DNA of 64,000 bases from positions 615,105 to 679,104 of the forward strand of contig CT978603.1 of assembly GCA_000063525.1 (NCBI GenBank), written 5' to 3'. This document shows positions 1 through 11,014 of the stretch, in pieces. Both the position numbers and the translations under genes were made by a program. A model generated the notes under the pieces. It was given only the letters and a program-made list of their open reading frames with translations. It made no database searches and was not told the DNA's origin. Position 1 is the stretch's first letter, and each line of letters begins with the position of its first letter. The DNA comes from Synechococcus sp. RCC307 (lineage in GTDB: Bacteria > Cyanobacteriota > Cyanobacteriia > PCC-6307 > Cyanobiaceae).

Positions 1-540
1 GCAGTGCGCCAGCGCTGCCCCAAGGCCCTGATCATTGGCCTGTGGAAGCGCACGTTTCCGGGTAGTTCCGTCTACATCACCCCGGGTTGGCAGGAGGTCT
101 CTGCGGTCTGGTCGGCCGGGGCCGATGTGGTGGCGATCGATGCCACCGAGCGGCCGCGCCCCGACGGTGAGCCTTTGGCCTCACTGGTGGAGCGCGTCCA
201 GCGTGAACTGGGGGCGCCTTTGATGGCGGATGTCGACAGCCTCGCCAATGGCCTTGAGGCGGCTCGTTTGGGGTGCCAATGGGTGGGCACCACCTTGTTC
301 GGTTACACCGAGGCCACCGCTGCGGCTCAGCCGCCGGCCTGGGATCTTTTGGGCCCCTTACGCCAGCAACTCCCTGCCGGTGTTGGCTTGATCTGCGAAG
401 GCGGCATTGCTTCAGCTGAAGCGGCGGCACAAGCGCTGCGTTTGGGCGCTGATGCTGTGGTGGTAGGAACAGCGATCACCGGTGTTGATCTGCAGGTGCA
501 GCGCTACACCCGCGAACTCCAAAAACCAGTCACCAACTAA
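1..540 (+). CDS. nanE: N-acetylmannosamine-6-phosphate 2-epimerase, 5'-truncated by window edge
   Basis: This is the C-terminal part of a NanE-type TIM-barrel epimerase, which interconverts ManNAc-6-P and GlcNAc-6-P in the cytoplasm. The frame is open from base 1, so the start lies outside the window; the GTG at base 4 is probably internal. About 180 residues are visible. They contain the family signatures ITP...EV, GADVVAIDAT.RPRPDG, LMADVDS, WVGTTLFGYT and ICEGGIAS...LGADAVVVGTAI, which are the later strands and the phosphate-binding loop of the barrel. No sialic-acid catabolic genes are visible beside it, so a role in amino-sugar interconversion rather than sialate use is inferred. The identification is solid; the full length is unknown. 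Confidence 0.9.
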   Translation, partial: AVRQRCPKALIIGLWKRTFPGSSVYITPGWQEVSAVWSAGADVVAIDATERPRPDGEPLASLVERVQRELGAPLMADVDSLANGLEAARLGCQWVGTTLFGYTEATAAAQPPAWDLLGPLRQQLPAGVGLICEGGIASAEAAAQALRLGADAVVVGTAITGVDLQVQRYTRELQKPVTN

Positions 541-609
541 AAAAAGGGGCGGTTAAGGTTTCCTTCCGTATTCACCTGCTCGCTGGGGTTGGGTGCTTTG
601 GGGGTCCTG

Positions 610-789
610 ATGGCGTACGCGCTTCTTCCGGTGTTGTTGGCCAGCTTGGCCGGGTTACCAATGTCCGGCCTTGATATGGGCAAGCTGCAACAGCTGAACC
701 AAGAACTGGGGCGCTTGTGCAGCAGCACTCCACCCCAGGAGGCACAGCGCGTTTGTCAAATCCATGCCCGCCTTGTGAATGGCGCTTAA
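610..789 (+). CDS. small hypothetical protein with hydrophobic N-terminus
   Basis: An open frame of 59 residues from ATG 610; a TTG at 589 would add seven residues. The first 20 residues are hydrophobic and could be a signal or anchor. The rest is polar, with two cysteines about 13 residues apart (LCSSTP...RVCQIH). A G-rich stretch just before 610 could serve as the ribosome site. The gene follows nanE on the same strand after about 70 bases. No family is recognised. It could be a small lumenal or periplasmic protein held by a disulfide, but this is inference only. Confidence 0.45.
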   Translation: MAYALLPVLLASLAGLPMSGLDMGKLQQLNQELGRLCSSTPPQEAQRVCQIHARLVNGA

Positions 790-846
790 GCAGGCCTGCA
801 GAGGACTGTTCGAGTCCTTAGGGTTAAGGAGATCCCGGCCCTCTCG

Positions 847-2864
<2,018 letters not shown>

Positions 2865-2865
<1 letters not shown>

Positions 2866-3641
2866 TAGGCGATCCCCAAGGCCTTCAGCACGCTGTCTAA
2901 GGGCAGCTCAGCCAGGGCTTGGCCGGCGGCCAATTGCTGCAGCTCCACCACCGAAACACCGCAGCATTTGGCGAGGCCGCTGGCGACGGCTGAACTGCTC
3001 ACCACTCCATCAGCACTGGCCAACTGAGCGGTTTGTTGCACGATGCTGCCGCTTTGCAGCCTCTGGCAGCGGCCACCTGAGATGCGGCTGCACACCGCCT
3101 CCTCCAGGGCCTTCCAGTGCTCGTCGGCCCAGTCCTGGGCCCTTTGGCTGGGGGCCAGCAACAGCAGGGGGCCTTCGCCAGCTGGTTGCTTGGAGCGGGC
3201 CTGCTCCAGAGCTTTCTGCGGCAGGCTGATGCAGACCTGGTCTGGATCGTTTTGCAGGCCCAGGGGCGTGAGGAACGCGCTGGCTGGGGCATCAGCGGCG
3301 ACCGTGGCTGTGCAGGAGAAGCCGCCGCGGGCCACACGCACCGGGATGTGGCTGAGGCTCAGCATCAGATCCAGGTTCGAGCCGCTGGCGAAGTTCAGGC
3401 AGGCCTGGAAATCCGGTTCGCGCACGCAGCCCAGCAGGTTGGCCCAATCGGCCAAGGTGACCCCTTCAAATTCAAATGGCAGCTGCTTCTCCACCACCGC
3501 CAGCAATTTCCATAACGGCGCTGCAGCCAGGGGACACGCCACCTGGATCGAGGCATTGAGATCGCGCCCAATCGCCGCTGCCAACGGAAGCCGCTCGAGC
3601 TGCGCCTCCAGATCACCAGGGCTCAGGAACAGCACGCGCAT
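2865..3641 (-). CDS. glycosyltransferase family 9 (heptosyltransferase-like) protein
   Basis: A 258-residue protein with the sparse signatures of the ADP-heptose/LPS heptosyltransferase superfamily. It has an N-terminal Rossmann start ([11 protein letters not shown]), a central [18 protein letters not shown] resembling the family's P-s...W segment, and a C-terminal [26 protein letters not shown] corresponding to the D...S.a.HlAaa.g.p.v motif. It is shorter than canonical heptosyltransferases (about 350 residues) and lacks the usual D-T-G-H. Substrate and activity are therefore uncertain. It is divergent from ispD by about 33 bases and co-transcribed with the K+ channel gene. Confidence 0.65.
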
Positions 3642-3674
3642 CCGTCAGCCAACCAGCGGAAGTGGTCGAATTGT

Positions 3675-4376
3675 ATGGATCTGAACCGCGGACGCTTGCA
3701 TCTGTTGATTGTTGCCGCCGGCAGTGGCCGGCGCATGGGGGCTGAGGGCAACAAGTTGTTGCTGCCACTGCAGGGCAGGCCGCTGTTGGCCTGGACCTTG
3801 GAATCCGCCTTGGCCAGTGACGCCATTGCCTGGCTGGGGGTGGTGGGCCAAGCCTGCGACCGTCAAGCGATTGAGGCGCTGCTGCAGTCGTTGCAGCCCC
3901 GCCAGCCCTGGTGCTGGATTCAAGGGGGAGCGACGCGCCAGCAATCGGTGGCTTGCGGGTTGGCGGCGCTCCCCGCCGAAGCCGAGCACGTCTTGATCCA
4001 TGACGGGGCCCGTTGCCTGGCGGAACCTGCCCTGTTTGATCGCTGCGCCGAGGCCCTGCAGCGCAACGGCCAAGCGCTGATTGCAGCGACCCCTGTGGTC
4101 GACACGATCAAACAGGTGGATGGGCAGGGCCGCATCGTGGCGACCCCGCCCCGCTCTGAGCTTTGGGCGGCGCAAACGCCGCAAGGTTTCCCGGTGGCCC
4201 AGCTGCACCAAGCCCACCAACAGGCTGAGCAGGCCGGCTGGGAGGTCACCGATGACGCGGCCCTCTTTGAGCGTCTTGGCTGGCCGGTTCAGGTGCTGGA
4301 GGCCAGCAGCGCCAACCTCAAGATCACCACGCCCTTGGATCTGGAACTAGCTGCGGCCCTGCTCAGAGCACGCTGA
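3675..4376 (+). CDS. ispD: 2-C-methyl-D-erythritol 4-phosphate cytidylyltransferase
   Basis: IspD transfers CMP to MEP, the third step of the plastid-type isoprenoid pathway that feeds carotenoids, phytol and plastoquinone. The 233-residue protein has the nucleotidyl-transferase motif AAGSGRRMG (14-22) with a lysine at residue 27, an HDGARC motif with Asp110 and a PQGF motif. The length matches the family. Its 3' end overlaps the convergent S66 peptidase gene by 14 bases. Other isoprenoid users in this window are ubiA and crtL. Confidence 0.95.
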   Translation: MDLNRGRLHLLIVAAGSGRRMGAEGNKLLLPLQGRPLLAWTLESALASDAIAWLGVVGQACDRQAIEALLQSLQPRQPWCWIQGGATRQQSVACGLAALPAEAEHVLIHDGARCLAEPALFDRCAEALQRNGQALIAATPVVDTIKQVDGQGRIVATPPRSELWAAQTPQGFPVAQLHQAHQQAEQAGWEVTDDAALFERLGWPVQVLEASSANLKITTPLDLELAAALLRAR

Positions 4377-5211
4377 GGCTGCCGCTGCGGCCATCGAGCC
4401 GCACGGTTCGCCCCAAAGGAAGCGCCGCATTGGGCTGACCATGGCCGAAGGGCAGTCCCCCCACCACGGGAATGCCCAGATCAAGGCTGCGTTCGCGCAA
4501 CACCTGCTCGAGGCTGAAGCCAGGGCGGGTCTCATCCTCTGCGGCTTCACAGCCCTCAAACCGGCCAAAGCCAAGGCCCGCCAGTTGTTGCAGGGCGCCA
4601 CTGAGGCGCCAGTGGGTCAGCAGGCGATCGATGCGATAGGGGGCTTCGCCAATGTCCTCCAGCAGCAGCACGCGGCCGGCCAAGTCGGGGCAGTGCCTGG
4701 TGCCCAATAGGTGAGTCGCCACGGTGAGATTGCCCACCAGCAAAGGGCCTTCGGCGACTCCCCCCTGCCAGCCTTCACCCTGCAATGGCAGCAGCGCTTT
4801 GCCGGCCAGCAGATCCCGCAGCCGGCTTTGGCTCCAAGGTGGTTCGCCGGCCAAGGTGGTGACCAGCGGGCCATGGATGGCTCCGCTGAGCCCGGCGGCC
4901 TGTTGCGCCCACAGCAGGCTGGTGACATCAGAGAACCCCAGCAGCCATCCCTCTGGCGGTTGCCAGCCCTGCTCCAACAGCCGTGCGGCACCCCAGCCGC
5001 CACGGGCGCAGGCCCAAAGCTCTGCTTTTCCATCGAAATCGGCCAAGCGCTCGGCATCACGGCCGGCGTAATAGCCCCAGTGCCGTTCGGGATCGGGAGC
5101 CGAGCGGATCGTGTGTCCCCAGCTACGCAGCAGTTCGATGCCCTGCTGCAGCCGTTCGGACTCCCCCAGGGCTGAACTGGGGGCCACGATTGTGGTGTTG
5201 AGGCCAGTCAT
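4363..5211 (-). CDS. LD-carboxypeptidase / MccF-like peptidase S66
   Basis: A serine peptidase of family S66. These enzymes remove the terminal D-alanine from muropeptides in peptidoglycan recycling, or cleave related amides. The ATG at 5211 overlaps the ubiA stop as ATGA, so a longer frame upstream is rejected; the product has 282 residues. Visible landmarks are [10 protein letters not shown] near the N-terminus, [13 protein letters not shown] with the nucleophile serine, [14 protein letters not shown] with the catalytic glutamate, and a C-terminal GLPFGHG with the histidine. Context (prenyltransferase, ppx) gives no further clue. Confident at family level; the substrate is inferred. Confidence 0.88.
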   Translation of the reverse strand: MTGLNTTIVAPSSALGESERLQQGIELLRSWGHTIRSAPDPERHWGYYAGRDAERLADFDGKAELWACARGGWGAARLLEQGWQPPEGWLLGFSDVTSLLWAQQAAGLSGAIHGPLVTTLAGEPPWSQSRLRDLLAGKALLPLQGEGWQGGVAEGPLLVGNLTVATHLLGTRHCPDLAGRVLLLEDIGEAPYRIDRLLTHWRLSGALQQLAGLGFGRFEGCEAAEDETRPGFSLEQVLRERSLDLGIPVVGGLPFGHGQPNAALPLGRTVRLDGRSGSLSVL

Positions 5212-6107
5212 CCCATCCCGCGGCCCACCACCAAGCCGGCCCACAGCAAAGTGGCCAGCCACACCTGCCGCTGGAAATGCTGGCCAATCTTCGGTTGCCC
5301 TTCCCGTTCCTGGTGGCGCAGCTCACGTAGATCTCTCCAGCCCGCCCAGAGCGCGCCCAAGGCGGCCAGCCAATAGACGACCCCCACGCCAGCGAAAGCT
5401 GCAGCGCTACTGAGCAGCAGCCAGGCCAGCAGGTAACACCAGCCCACCACCTGCAAGGCGTGATCGCCCAGGCTCAAAGCGCTGCTGCGCACGCCGATGC
5501 GTGCGTCGTCGCGGCGATCGGCCATGGCATAAACGGTGTCAAAGCCAAAGGTCCAGAGCAGCGTGGCCAGCCAACAGCCCCAGAGCGGCCAGCCCCCCTC
5601 CAGTGATCCCGCCGCGGCGGCCCAGGTGATCAGCACCGCAAACCCCCAACACAGGGCCAGCACCGCTTGGGGGAAGGGGAACCAGCGTTTGGCTGACGGG
5701 TAGAGGAGGATCGGCGGCAGCGCCAACACAGCCAGCTTGAGGCTCAGTTCGCGCCCCGCTGCGGGTAACTCCATCACCACCAGCAGGGCCGTGAGTAGGC
5801 ACAGCACCAGCAGCGTCCAGGCGAAGGTAAAGGTCAGAGCTCCGCGGGCCAGAGGGCGATCGCTGGTGCGGGCCACACTGGCATCGATGCGGTGGTCCCA
5901 GAGATCGTTGGCAATGCAGCCAGCGCCACTGACGGCCAGCCCGCCGATGATGATCAACATCACCAGATTTCCATCGGGCCGTGGGCTTTGCAGCCACAGG
6001 CTCCAGGCCGCTGGCAGCAGCAAAATCAAGCGGCCAGTGGGTTTGTGCCAACGCAGCAGCTCCAGCCAGGCCGGCCAGCGATAGGAAAGGCTGGGAGATC
6101 GGGCCAC
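5208..6107 (-). CDS. ubiA: 4-hydroxybenzoate polyprenyltransferase (plastoquinone biosynthesis)
   Basis: A UbiA-family integral membrane prenyltransferase. In cyanobacteria it attaches the solanesyl chain to 4-hydroxybenzoate on the way to plastoquinone. The first Asp-rich motif is in ANDLWDHRID. A second motif, DTVYAMADRRDD, carries the other polyprenyl-diphosphate site. About eight or nine hydrophobic segments fit the family. A GTG at 6107 (preceded by an in-frame TTG) gives 299 residues beginning MARSPSLSYRW. The longer open frame upstream runs through the divergent ppx gene and is discarded. The stop overlaps the S66 peptidase start. Confidence 0.92.
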   Translation of the reverse strand: MARSPSLSYRWPAWLELLRWHKPTGRLILLLPAAWSLWLQSPRPDGNLVMLIIIGGLAVSGAGCIANDLWDHRIDASVARTSDRPLARGALTFTFAWTLLVLCLLTALLVVMELPAAGRELSLKLAVLALPPILLYPSAKRWFPFPQAVLALCWGFAVLITWAAAAGSLEGGWPLWGCWLATLLWTFGFDTVYAMADRRDDARIGVRSSALSLGDHALQVVGWCYLLAWLLLSSAAAFAGVGVVYWLAALGALWAGWRDLRELRHQEREGQPKIGQHFQRQVWLATLLWAGLVVGRGMG

Positions 6108-6132
6108 CAAGGAGCCGGAATTCGATGCGAGA

Positions 6133-7818
6133 GTGTGCCACGGCCATCTTGACCCCCTGGTGAGCGCAGCGCGTCGACCCACAGCAGAGGCTGAGCTGGA
6201 GAAGCTGGCGTCGGTGATGCCGGTGGGAGAGGGGTTGCGCCGTGTGGCAGCGATTGATCTCGGCACCAACTCCACCCACCTGTTGATTGCATCGGTGGAC
6301 CCGCAATTGCGCACTTTTCAGGTGTTGCTGGCGGAAAAATCCACTACCCGCTTGGGGGAACGCGATCCCGATACCGGTGATCTGTCGCCAGAAGCGATGG
6401 AGCGGGCACGCTTGGCCCTGCGCCATTGCCGTGAGCTGGCCAGCAGCCACGACGTTGAGGAGATTGTTTGCGTGGCCACCAGCGCCATGCGGGAAGCTCC
6501 CAATGGGCTGGCGTTTTTGGAGGAGGTTGAGCGGGACTTTGGCCTGAAAACCGAGGTCATCAGTGGGCCCGAAGAGGCGCGCTTGATCTACCTCGGTGTG
6601 CTCTCAGGCATGGATTTTGCCGAGCAGCCCCACTACATCCTCGATATCGGCGGCGGCTCCACCGAGCTGATCTTGGCTGATGCAGGTGATGCCCGTGCCC
6701 TCACCAGTTCCCGGGTCGGGGCCGTGCGGTTGCAACGCGATTTCATTCGTCAAGAGCCGCTTGATCGCAAGCGGGTGCAGTTCTTAAGGGCTTTCATCCA
6801 GGGCTCCATGGAGCCGGCTGTGGAGAAGGTGCGCCGCCGGCTTGAGCCCGATGAAACGCCGGTGTTGGTGGCCACCAGTGGCACGGCCATGGCGGCTGCG
6901 GCGCTGTTGGCGGTGGATCGCCCTGAACTCAATGGGCGTCTGCATGGTGCTGAGTTCAGCCGCGCTGAGTTGGACGCGTTGGTGCAACGGGTGCTTTCGC
7001 TCACCCCGGAGGAGCGCCGCGCCTTGCCGGGCATCAATGCGCGCCGGGCCGAAATCATCGTTCCAGGCCTGCTGGTGCTGCAGCAGGCCATGGAGATGCT
7101 TGGGGCTAGCTACTTCGTTATCAGTGATCGCGCCCTGCGGGAGGGCTTGATCATTGATTGGATGCTGCGGCACGACTTGATCGTTGATCGCTTCGTCTAC
7201 CAAGGCGAGATCAGGCGCCGCACCGTGATGCATCACGCCAGCAAATACGGGGTATCGATTACCCGTGCGGAGCGGATTGCTGCCTTTGCCCTGGACCTGT
7301 GGGATCAGACCCGCGGCTCGTTGCACCAAGCCCCTGAATCGTCGCGCCAACTGCTGTGGGCTGCTGCGATGGTGCACCGCTGCGGGCTACGCATTAACAC
7401 CAGTGCTTATCACAAGCATTCCTGGTATCTGGTTCAGAACGGAGAGCTGCTGGGCTACAGCCACAGCGAGCAGCGGGTGATCGCCTCATTGGCGCGGTAT
7501 CACCGCAAAAGCTTGCCCAAAAAGAGGCATGAGAGCTGGAATCTGCTCTCTCAAGAGGAGAAGACCCTGGTAGAGCGCCTCTCGTTGTTGCTGCGTTTGG
7601 CCGTTGCCATGGATCGGCGACCCGGTGGAGCCGTCAAGAAAGTGGTGGCGAGTTGCACTAGCAAACAACTCAAGCTTCAGCTTGAACCCATCGACGTTGG
7701 CGATGACTTGTCTCTGGAGCTATGGAGTTTGCAAACCTGTGCGCCCATGATTCAGAGCGCTGCTGGTCTTAGCCTGCGTTCGGAGCTGTTGCGCTCGCGG
7801 CAGCCACTGGCGGTTTAA
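6133..7818 (+). CDS. ppx: exopolyphosphatase (Ppx/GppA family)
   Basis: The enzyme releases phosphate from polyphosphate chains, or hydrolyses pppGpp; the two activities cannot be separated by sequence alone. The protein has an ASKHA actin-like fold: DLGTNS at residues 42-47 binds phosphate and DIGGGSTEL (171-179) is the second nucleotide loop. A C-terminal HD-like helical region follows from about 360. Length (561 residues from GTG 6133) is typical of the long cyanobacterial form. GTG 6160 or ATG 6217 are alternative starts. Its 3' end overlaps the convergent RodZ-like gene by 50 bases. Confidence 0.92.
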   Translation: MCHGHLDPLVSAARRPTAEAELEKLASVMPVGEGLRRVAAIDLGTNSTHLLIASVDPQLRTFQVLLAEKSTTRLGERDPDTGDLSPEAMERARLALRHCRELASSHDVEEIVCVATSAMREAPNGLAFLEEVERDFGLKTEVISGPEEARLIYLGVLSGMDFAEQPHYILDIGGGSTELILADAGDARALTSSRVGAVRLQRDFIRQEPLDRKRVQFLRAFIQGSMEPAVEKVRRRLEPDETPVLVATSGTAMAAAALLAVDRPELNGRLHGAEFSRAELDALVQRVLSLTPEERRALPGINARRAEIIVPGLLVLQQAMEMLGASYFVISDRALREGLIIDWMLRHDLIVDRFVYQGEIRRRTVMHHASKYGVSITRAERIAAFALDLWDQTRGSLHQAPESSRQLLWAAAMVHRCGLRINTSAYHKHSWYLVQNGELLGYSHSEQRVIASLARYHRKSLPKKRHESWNLLSQEEKTLVERLSLLLRLAVAMDRRPGGAVKKVVASCTSKQLKLQLEPIDVGDDLSLELWSLQTCAPMIQSAAGLSLRSELLRSRQPLAV

Positions 7819-8653
7819 AGGTCACCCACTGGATCGTTTCAATCGAGCCCAGGGCTTTGGCTGGCTGATCGCCGATGTGGGCCATCACCAGATCAGGGCG
7901 TCCCGCTAAGACCTGCACGCCAGTGCCGAGCGGGAAGCTGTGGGGGCCAGGCTGCATGAGGCCTTCAAACAACTGCTTTTGGCCCGCCAGCTGACGCACT
8001 GACATCCAGACCGGCTCACTGAGTGAGAGCTCCAACGTTTTGGGCTGCGGTTTTGGGGTGGCGGCAACAGCAGCATCAGCACTGGGTTTGGCTGGTGTTT
8101 TCGGCCACAGCTTGGGGATGGCAGCCAATTGGCCTTGCAGAGCCGGCAGATTGCGGCTGATGGCGACGCCGCCGATGGCCAACAGCGCGACAACTCCAAT
8201 GGAGGGCACAAGCCAGTTGGGCCGCTGGAAACGAACCGGGCTGGCTTTGGCTTTGGTTTTGTTGTCTTTCTTGCTCTCATGCAGCCAATCCCGTTGGCCC
8301 TCTTCCCGTTTGGCTTGGGCTGTGGGTTCCGAGCGGCCCAGCTGAAATACCGCTTTGGCGGCGGGGCTGGCCTCGTTGGTTTGTTGGCTCAAGTCGGCCC
8401 GGAAGGCTTCGACCACCGGTTCGGCATCAAGGCCGAGGGCCGCGGCCAAGCGTCTGACTTGGGCAATGGTGAACACCGCCTCTGGCCAGCGTTCCTGTTG
8501 ATGGCATTCGAGCGCTTCGATCTGATGCGGCCGCATGTGCAGCCGCTCGGCCAGTTGCTCGCGGCTCAGACCTAAGGCGGTACGCGCTTGGAGCAAAACT
8601 GCTCCTGGATTGGAGGGGGCAGCAGCGTTCAGCGGTTGGTTCTGATCGCCCAT
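7769..8653 (-). CDS. RodZ-like membrane protein with XRE-type HTH
   Basis: A 294-residue protein organised like RodZ, the bitopic cell-shape factor that links MreB to the elongation machinery. It has an N-terminal helix-turn-helix (about 18-85; LLQARTALGLSREQLAERLHM), a basic linker rich in Lys, a single transmembrane segment (about 148-168; WLVPSIGVVALLAIGG), a Pro/Ala/Lys linker and a C-terminal beta domain of the DUF4115 type (about 200-285). It is the last chromosomal gene before the integrated element. Assignment as a true RodZ orthologue is inferred from domain order. Confidence 0.8.
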   Translation of the reverse strand: MGDQNQPLNAAAPSNPGAVLLQARTALGLSREQLAERLHMRPHQIEALECHQQERWPEAVFTIAQVRRLAAALGLDAEPVVEAFRADLSQQTNEASPAAKAVFQLGRSEPTAQAKREEGQRDWLHESKKDNKTKAKASPVRFQRPNWLVPSIGVVALLAIGGVAISRNLPALQGQLAAIPKLWPKTPAKPSADAAVAATPKPQPKTLELSLSEPVWMSVRQLAGQKQLFEGLMQPGPHSFPLGTGVQVLAGRPDLVMAHIGDQPAKALGSIETIQWVTFKPPVAAASATAPNAG

Positions 8654-8769
8654 TCCAAAGCAACGCAGCAGTGGGCGAATTGTGGCCCAGGTTCACCAAC
8701 TTTGCTTGAAGCGTTAAGCACAACAACCACCAATTCTTGGCTTGGAATGTTGCTCTAAACGGCTTTTTT
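8654..8769. other. gene-free chromosomal flank left of attL
   Basis: These 116 bases hold no credible frame. A T-run (8764-8769) stands directly before attL. In the pre-insertion chromosome this stretch would have been the sequence immediately downstream of tRNA-Val on the minus strand, so it probably contained that tRNA's 3' processing or termination region. Promoter elements of the RodZ-like gene should also lie here, but none is clear. Confidence 0.5.
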
Positions 8770-8813
8770 GATGGGCGATACTGGATTCGAACCAGTGACC
8801 CCTTCCGTGTGAA
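8770..8813. repeat. attL: left 44 bp direct repeat, 3' part of tRNA-Val
   Basis: These 44 bases are identical to 19239-19282 in the same orientation. They comprise the 3' part of tRNA-Val (acceptor strand, T arm and most of the anticodon arm on the minus strand) plus two bases beyond the discriminator. The identity stops after GTGTGAA: AGAATTT here against GGAAGTG in the intact tRNA. Identity ending within the anticodon arm is typical of tyrosine-recombinase crossover sites in tRNA genes. This copy cannot make a tRNA because the 5' half is absent. Confidence 0.95.
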
Positions 8814-8942
8814 AGAATTTTTTGGCCATTTTGGGGTTTCAGGTCAGGACTGCTTTTTCGCTAAAATCCATCTGGTGGAGATGGTTTACGAGGAATTGAC
8901 TGCATAGCCAGCTATGGCGTGCTGGGGCTCAATATGGACGTT

Positions 8943-8968
8943 CTGCGCTAAAAACTGCGCTAACTTTT
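8943..8968 (+). repeat. paired 12 bp-spaced CTGCGCTAA repeats, left arm
   Basis: Two direct copies of CTGCGCTAA start at 8943 and 8955, exactly 12 bases apart. They lie about 130 bases inside attL. The same pair with the same spacing occurs at the right end (19146 and 19158). Inverted copies TTAGCGCA occur at 9027 and 9096. The arrangement fits arm-type binding sites for the recombinase or its directionality factor; this role is inferred from position and symmetry. Confidence 0.7.
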
Positions 8969-9022
8969 GGGGACTCAGGCCAGTTGAGGCCTTCCGTTTG
9001 GGAACCTTCCACCCTTTGTCTG

Positions 9023-10315
9023 ATGGTTAGCGCAGAATCTTGGGGAAAAGCCCTTCGCCGGGACATCAAAAACGAGTACGGGCCTGGCTGGAGCGTTAGC
9101 GCACAATCCGGCAAAACCAAACTGACCAGGCGTTACGCAGACGGCACGCGAAGCAGCGTGATGATCGAGATCCCTTTTTCGAGCGGCCACAAGCGGGAAC
9201 TGCTTATCGCCATTGGCACCCATGCAGAGCAGATGGCTGAACAGCAAATCAGCCTGAAGGAAAGCCGCAAACGCACAGCTGTCACTGCTGCCAATCCAGA
9301 AGGGGTGTTCGTTTGGGATGAGGCTGCAAAGGCCTTCTACGAGACCCGCAAAGACCTTGGGCCGGTGACTCAGAGGAACACCGTCACCCGCATTGAAAAG
9401 GCGCTGGATTCGCTCAATCGCAAGCCAAGACCAAAGGATGGGCTGGAGTTGCTCGCTGCATTTGAACGGCAGCATTTGCAGCACCTTCAGCCAGGAAGTG
9501 AGGGCCGCAAGAAATCAATTCAGGAGGTTGGCAAGTTCTTGCGTTTCTGCGTTGAGCGCCGTGGATTGGCTGGCCGATGGATGCCGCCTGTTGGTGAACA
9601 GCGCCAGGAATTGGTGGGTGCTGCCGAGGGCCGCGATGCCAAGTTGACCCCACCGCTGAAGACAGACGATTTCATCGCGCTGCTGAGCGAGCTGGAGCGA
9701 CGTCGCCAGCATGGCCTTCGCCTTGCTGTTGGGCTGGTGGGGCTCTACGGCTTGAGGCCAGCTGAGTTGGCTGTGCTGAGTTTTGAAGACGGCCAGCTGA
9801 GGGTCGGCCAGGTGAAGCGCAACATGGCTGCCATCCGCAAAGGGGCCAAGCAGCAGGCCAGAGAAAACTTGCGCCTGGCGTTGCCGCTGGACCTACCAGG
9901 CCATGAAGGCCTTGGCGCTCAATTAGCGCTGCAGTGGCAATCCGGCTTGGTGAAGCTGCCCCTGCCAATCCGCACTGCAATCAAAACTGCTGAAAAAACG
10001 GGTTCCTACAAACCAGTGGGCGATGCCTTCCGGCAGCTGCTGGATCGCCACCGTTTCTGGAAATCGCTGGTGGCCGGCAACCCTGGGCTGACCCCGTACA
10101 GCCTGCGGCATTCATTTGCCTGGCGGGCTCACAAGCAATACGACCGCCCGCTGTCAGTTCGTGATGCTGCTGCGCTGATGGGCCATGACCCCGAAACCCA
10201 TTACAAGCACTACGGGCGATGGACCGATGAGGCTGGGCTGCTGGATGCAGTGAGTCGTCTGACAGCGCAGCCTGCAAAGCCAGCTTCCCAAGCTTTTGGA
10301 GCTATAGGCGCCTGA
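9023..10315 (+). CDS. int: tyrosine recombinase / integrase
   Basis: The integrase of the element catalyses exchange between attP and the tRNA-Val site. From ATG 9023 it has 430 residues; a TTG at 8984 would add 13, and neither start has a good Shine-Dalgarno. An N-terminal arm-binding part (about 1-90), a core-binding domain (about 95-195) and a catalytic domain (about 215-415) can be read. Catalytic Arg is in GLYGLRPAEL (Arg245). PYSLRH carries the second Arg (362) with Tyr where HxxR families have His. GH is at His388, and the nucleophile is Tyr397 in HYKHYGRW. It lies next to attL, as expected. Confidence 0.92.
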   Translation: MVSAESWGKALRRDIKNEYGPGWSVSAQSGKTKLTRRYADGTRSSVMIEIPFSSGHKRELLIAIGTHAEQMAEQQISLKESRKRTAVTAANPEGVFVWDEAAKAFYETRKDLGPVTQRNTVTRIEKALDSLNRKPRPKDGLELLAAFERQHLQHLQPGSEGRKKSIQEVGKFLRFCVERRGLAGRWMPPVGEQRQELVGAAEGRDAKLTPPLKTDDFIALLSELERRRQHGLRLAVGLVGLYGLRPAELAVLSFEDGQLRVGQVKRNMAAIRKGAKQQARENLRLALPLDLPGHEGLGAQLALQWQSGLVKLPLPIRTAIKTAEKTGSYKPVGDAFRQLLDRHRFWKSLVAGNPGLTPYSLRHSFAWRAHKQYDRPLSVRDAAALMGHDPETHYKHYGRWTDEAGLLDAVSRLTAQPAKPASQAFGAIGA

Positions 10316-10350
10316 ATGCCGGTAGCTTCATCAGCTCTCACTTTTCTCTC

Positions 10351-10893
10351 ATGAGACTGAAAGTGCTGCTGGGTGCCGTTGTGGCGTCTGCCGCTGGACT
10401 AGCAGGCATAAAGGCTGATGCTGGAATTCCCGCAAAATGGGAAAAATGGATGATGGTTGATAACGCATTTGTTGTTGATACTGAAGACGTCAAAATTCAA
10501 GGGGACCATATACGCCTCTGGGTTGAGAGAGCAGCCGCTGGTGTGGAGAAAGCTAATCCAAGCCTCAAATATGAAACATGGGATGGGAAGGTCAGGATTA
10601 GCTGCAAAGACTTTCACTACCAGGCTGAAAGATATGTCAACAATGCGGGTTACAAGCTATTAACTCTAGGGCTGTCCCCAGATTGGAAAAAATCAGATTG
10701 GCTAAAGATAAAGCCAAATGTTATCGCCTATCCACTTGCAGATCAACTTTGCTTTCTTACCGGTAGCCCAGGCTTCACAAAAGAAGTAACACCCCCGGCA
10801 TGGGCGCAAAAAATAATTGACAAGTTTGAAGGCAATAACCTGCCGGAATCAACTGATGTTGAGGTTGACTTCTTAGAGCCTGAGGACAGCTGA
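10351..10893 (+). CDS. secreted hypothetical protein of the element
   Basis: A 180-residue protein with a clear Sec signal (MRLKVLLGAVVASAAGLAG, likely cleavage after KADA about residue 24). The mature part has short beta-like stretches (FVVDTEDVKIQGDHIRLWVERAA; KVRISCKDFHYQAE) resembling the 'D...V..dg..vrvWv' pattern of surface-adhesin-E-like domains. It also has two cysteines and an acidic C-terminus (DVEVDFLEPEDS). It follows the integrase by 35 bases and its AT-rich codons differ from those of the integrase. Function is unknown; an exported cargo protein is the safest reading. Confidence 0.65.
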   Translation: MRLKVLLGAVVASAAGLAGIKADAGIPAKWEKWMMVDNAFVVDTEDVKIQGDHIRLWVERAAAGVEKANPSLKYETWDGKVRISCKDFHYQAERYVNNAGYKLLTLGLSPDWKKSDWLKIKPNVIAYPLADQLCFLTGSPGFTKEVTPPAWAQKIIDKFEGNNLPESTDVEVDFLEPEDS

Positions 10894-11014
10894 ATCACGG
10901 GGCGGTTAGCGCCGCTCTAATCAACTGCTATACCTCAGTAAATACTCAGAGATAAATCACCCTTTTGGGGGAGCACAGAATCTGAGACCTGAGCGATTCT
11001 TAAAAAGTCAATCA

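Noticed and set aside
5539-6450. 303-codon minus-strand frame across ubiA and ppx
   Set aside because: Out of frame with UbiA motifs and composed of His/Gln/Arg-rich shadow sequence.
8770-8813. Second tRNA-Val gene or tRNA pseudogene by independent decay
   Set aside because: Only the 3' part exists, and it is identical over exactly the att length to the intact copy, so it is the left attachment site.
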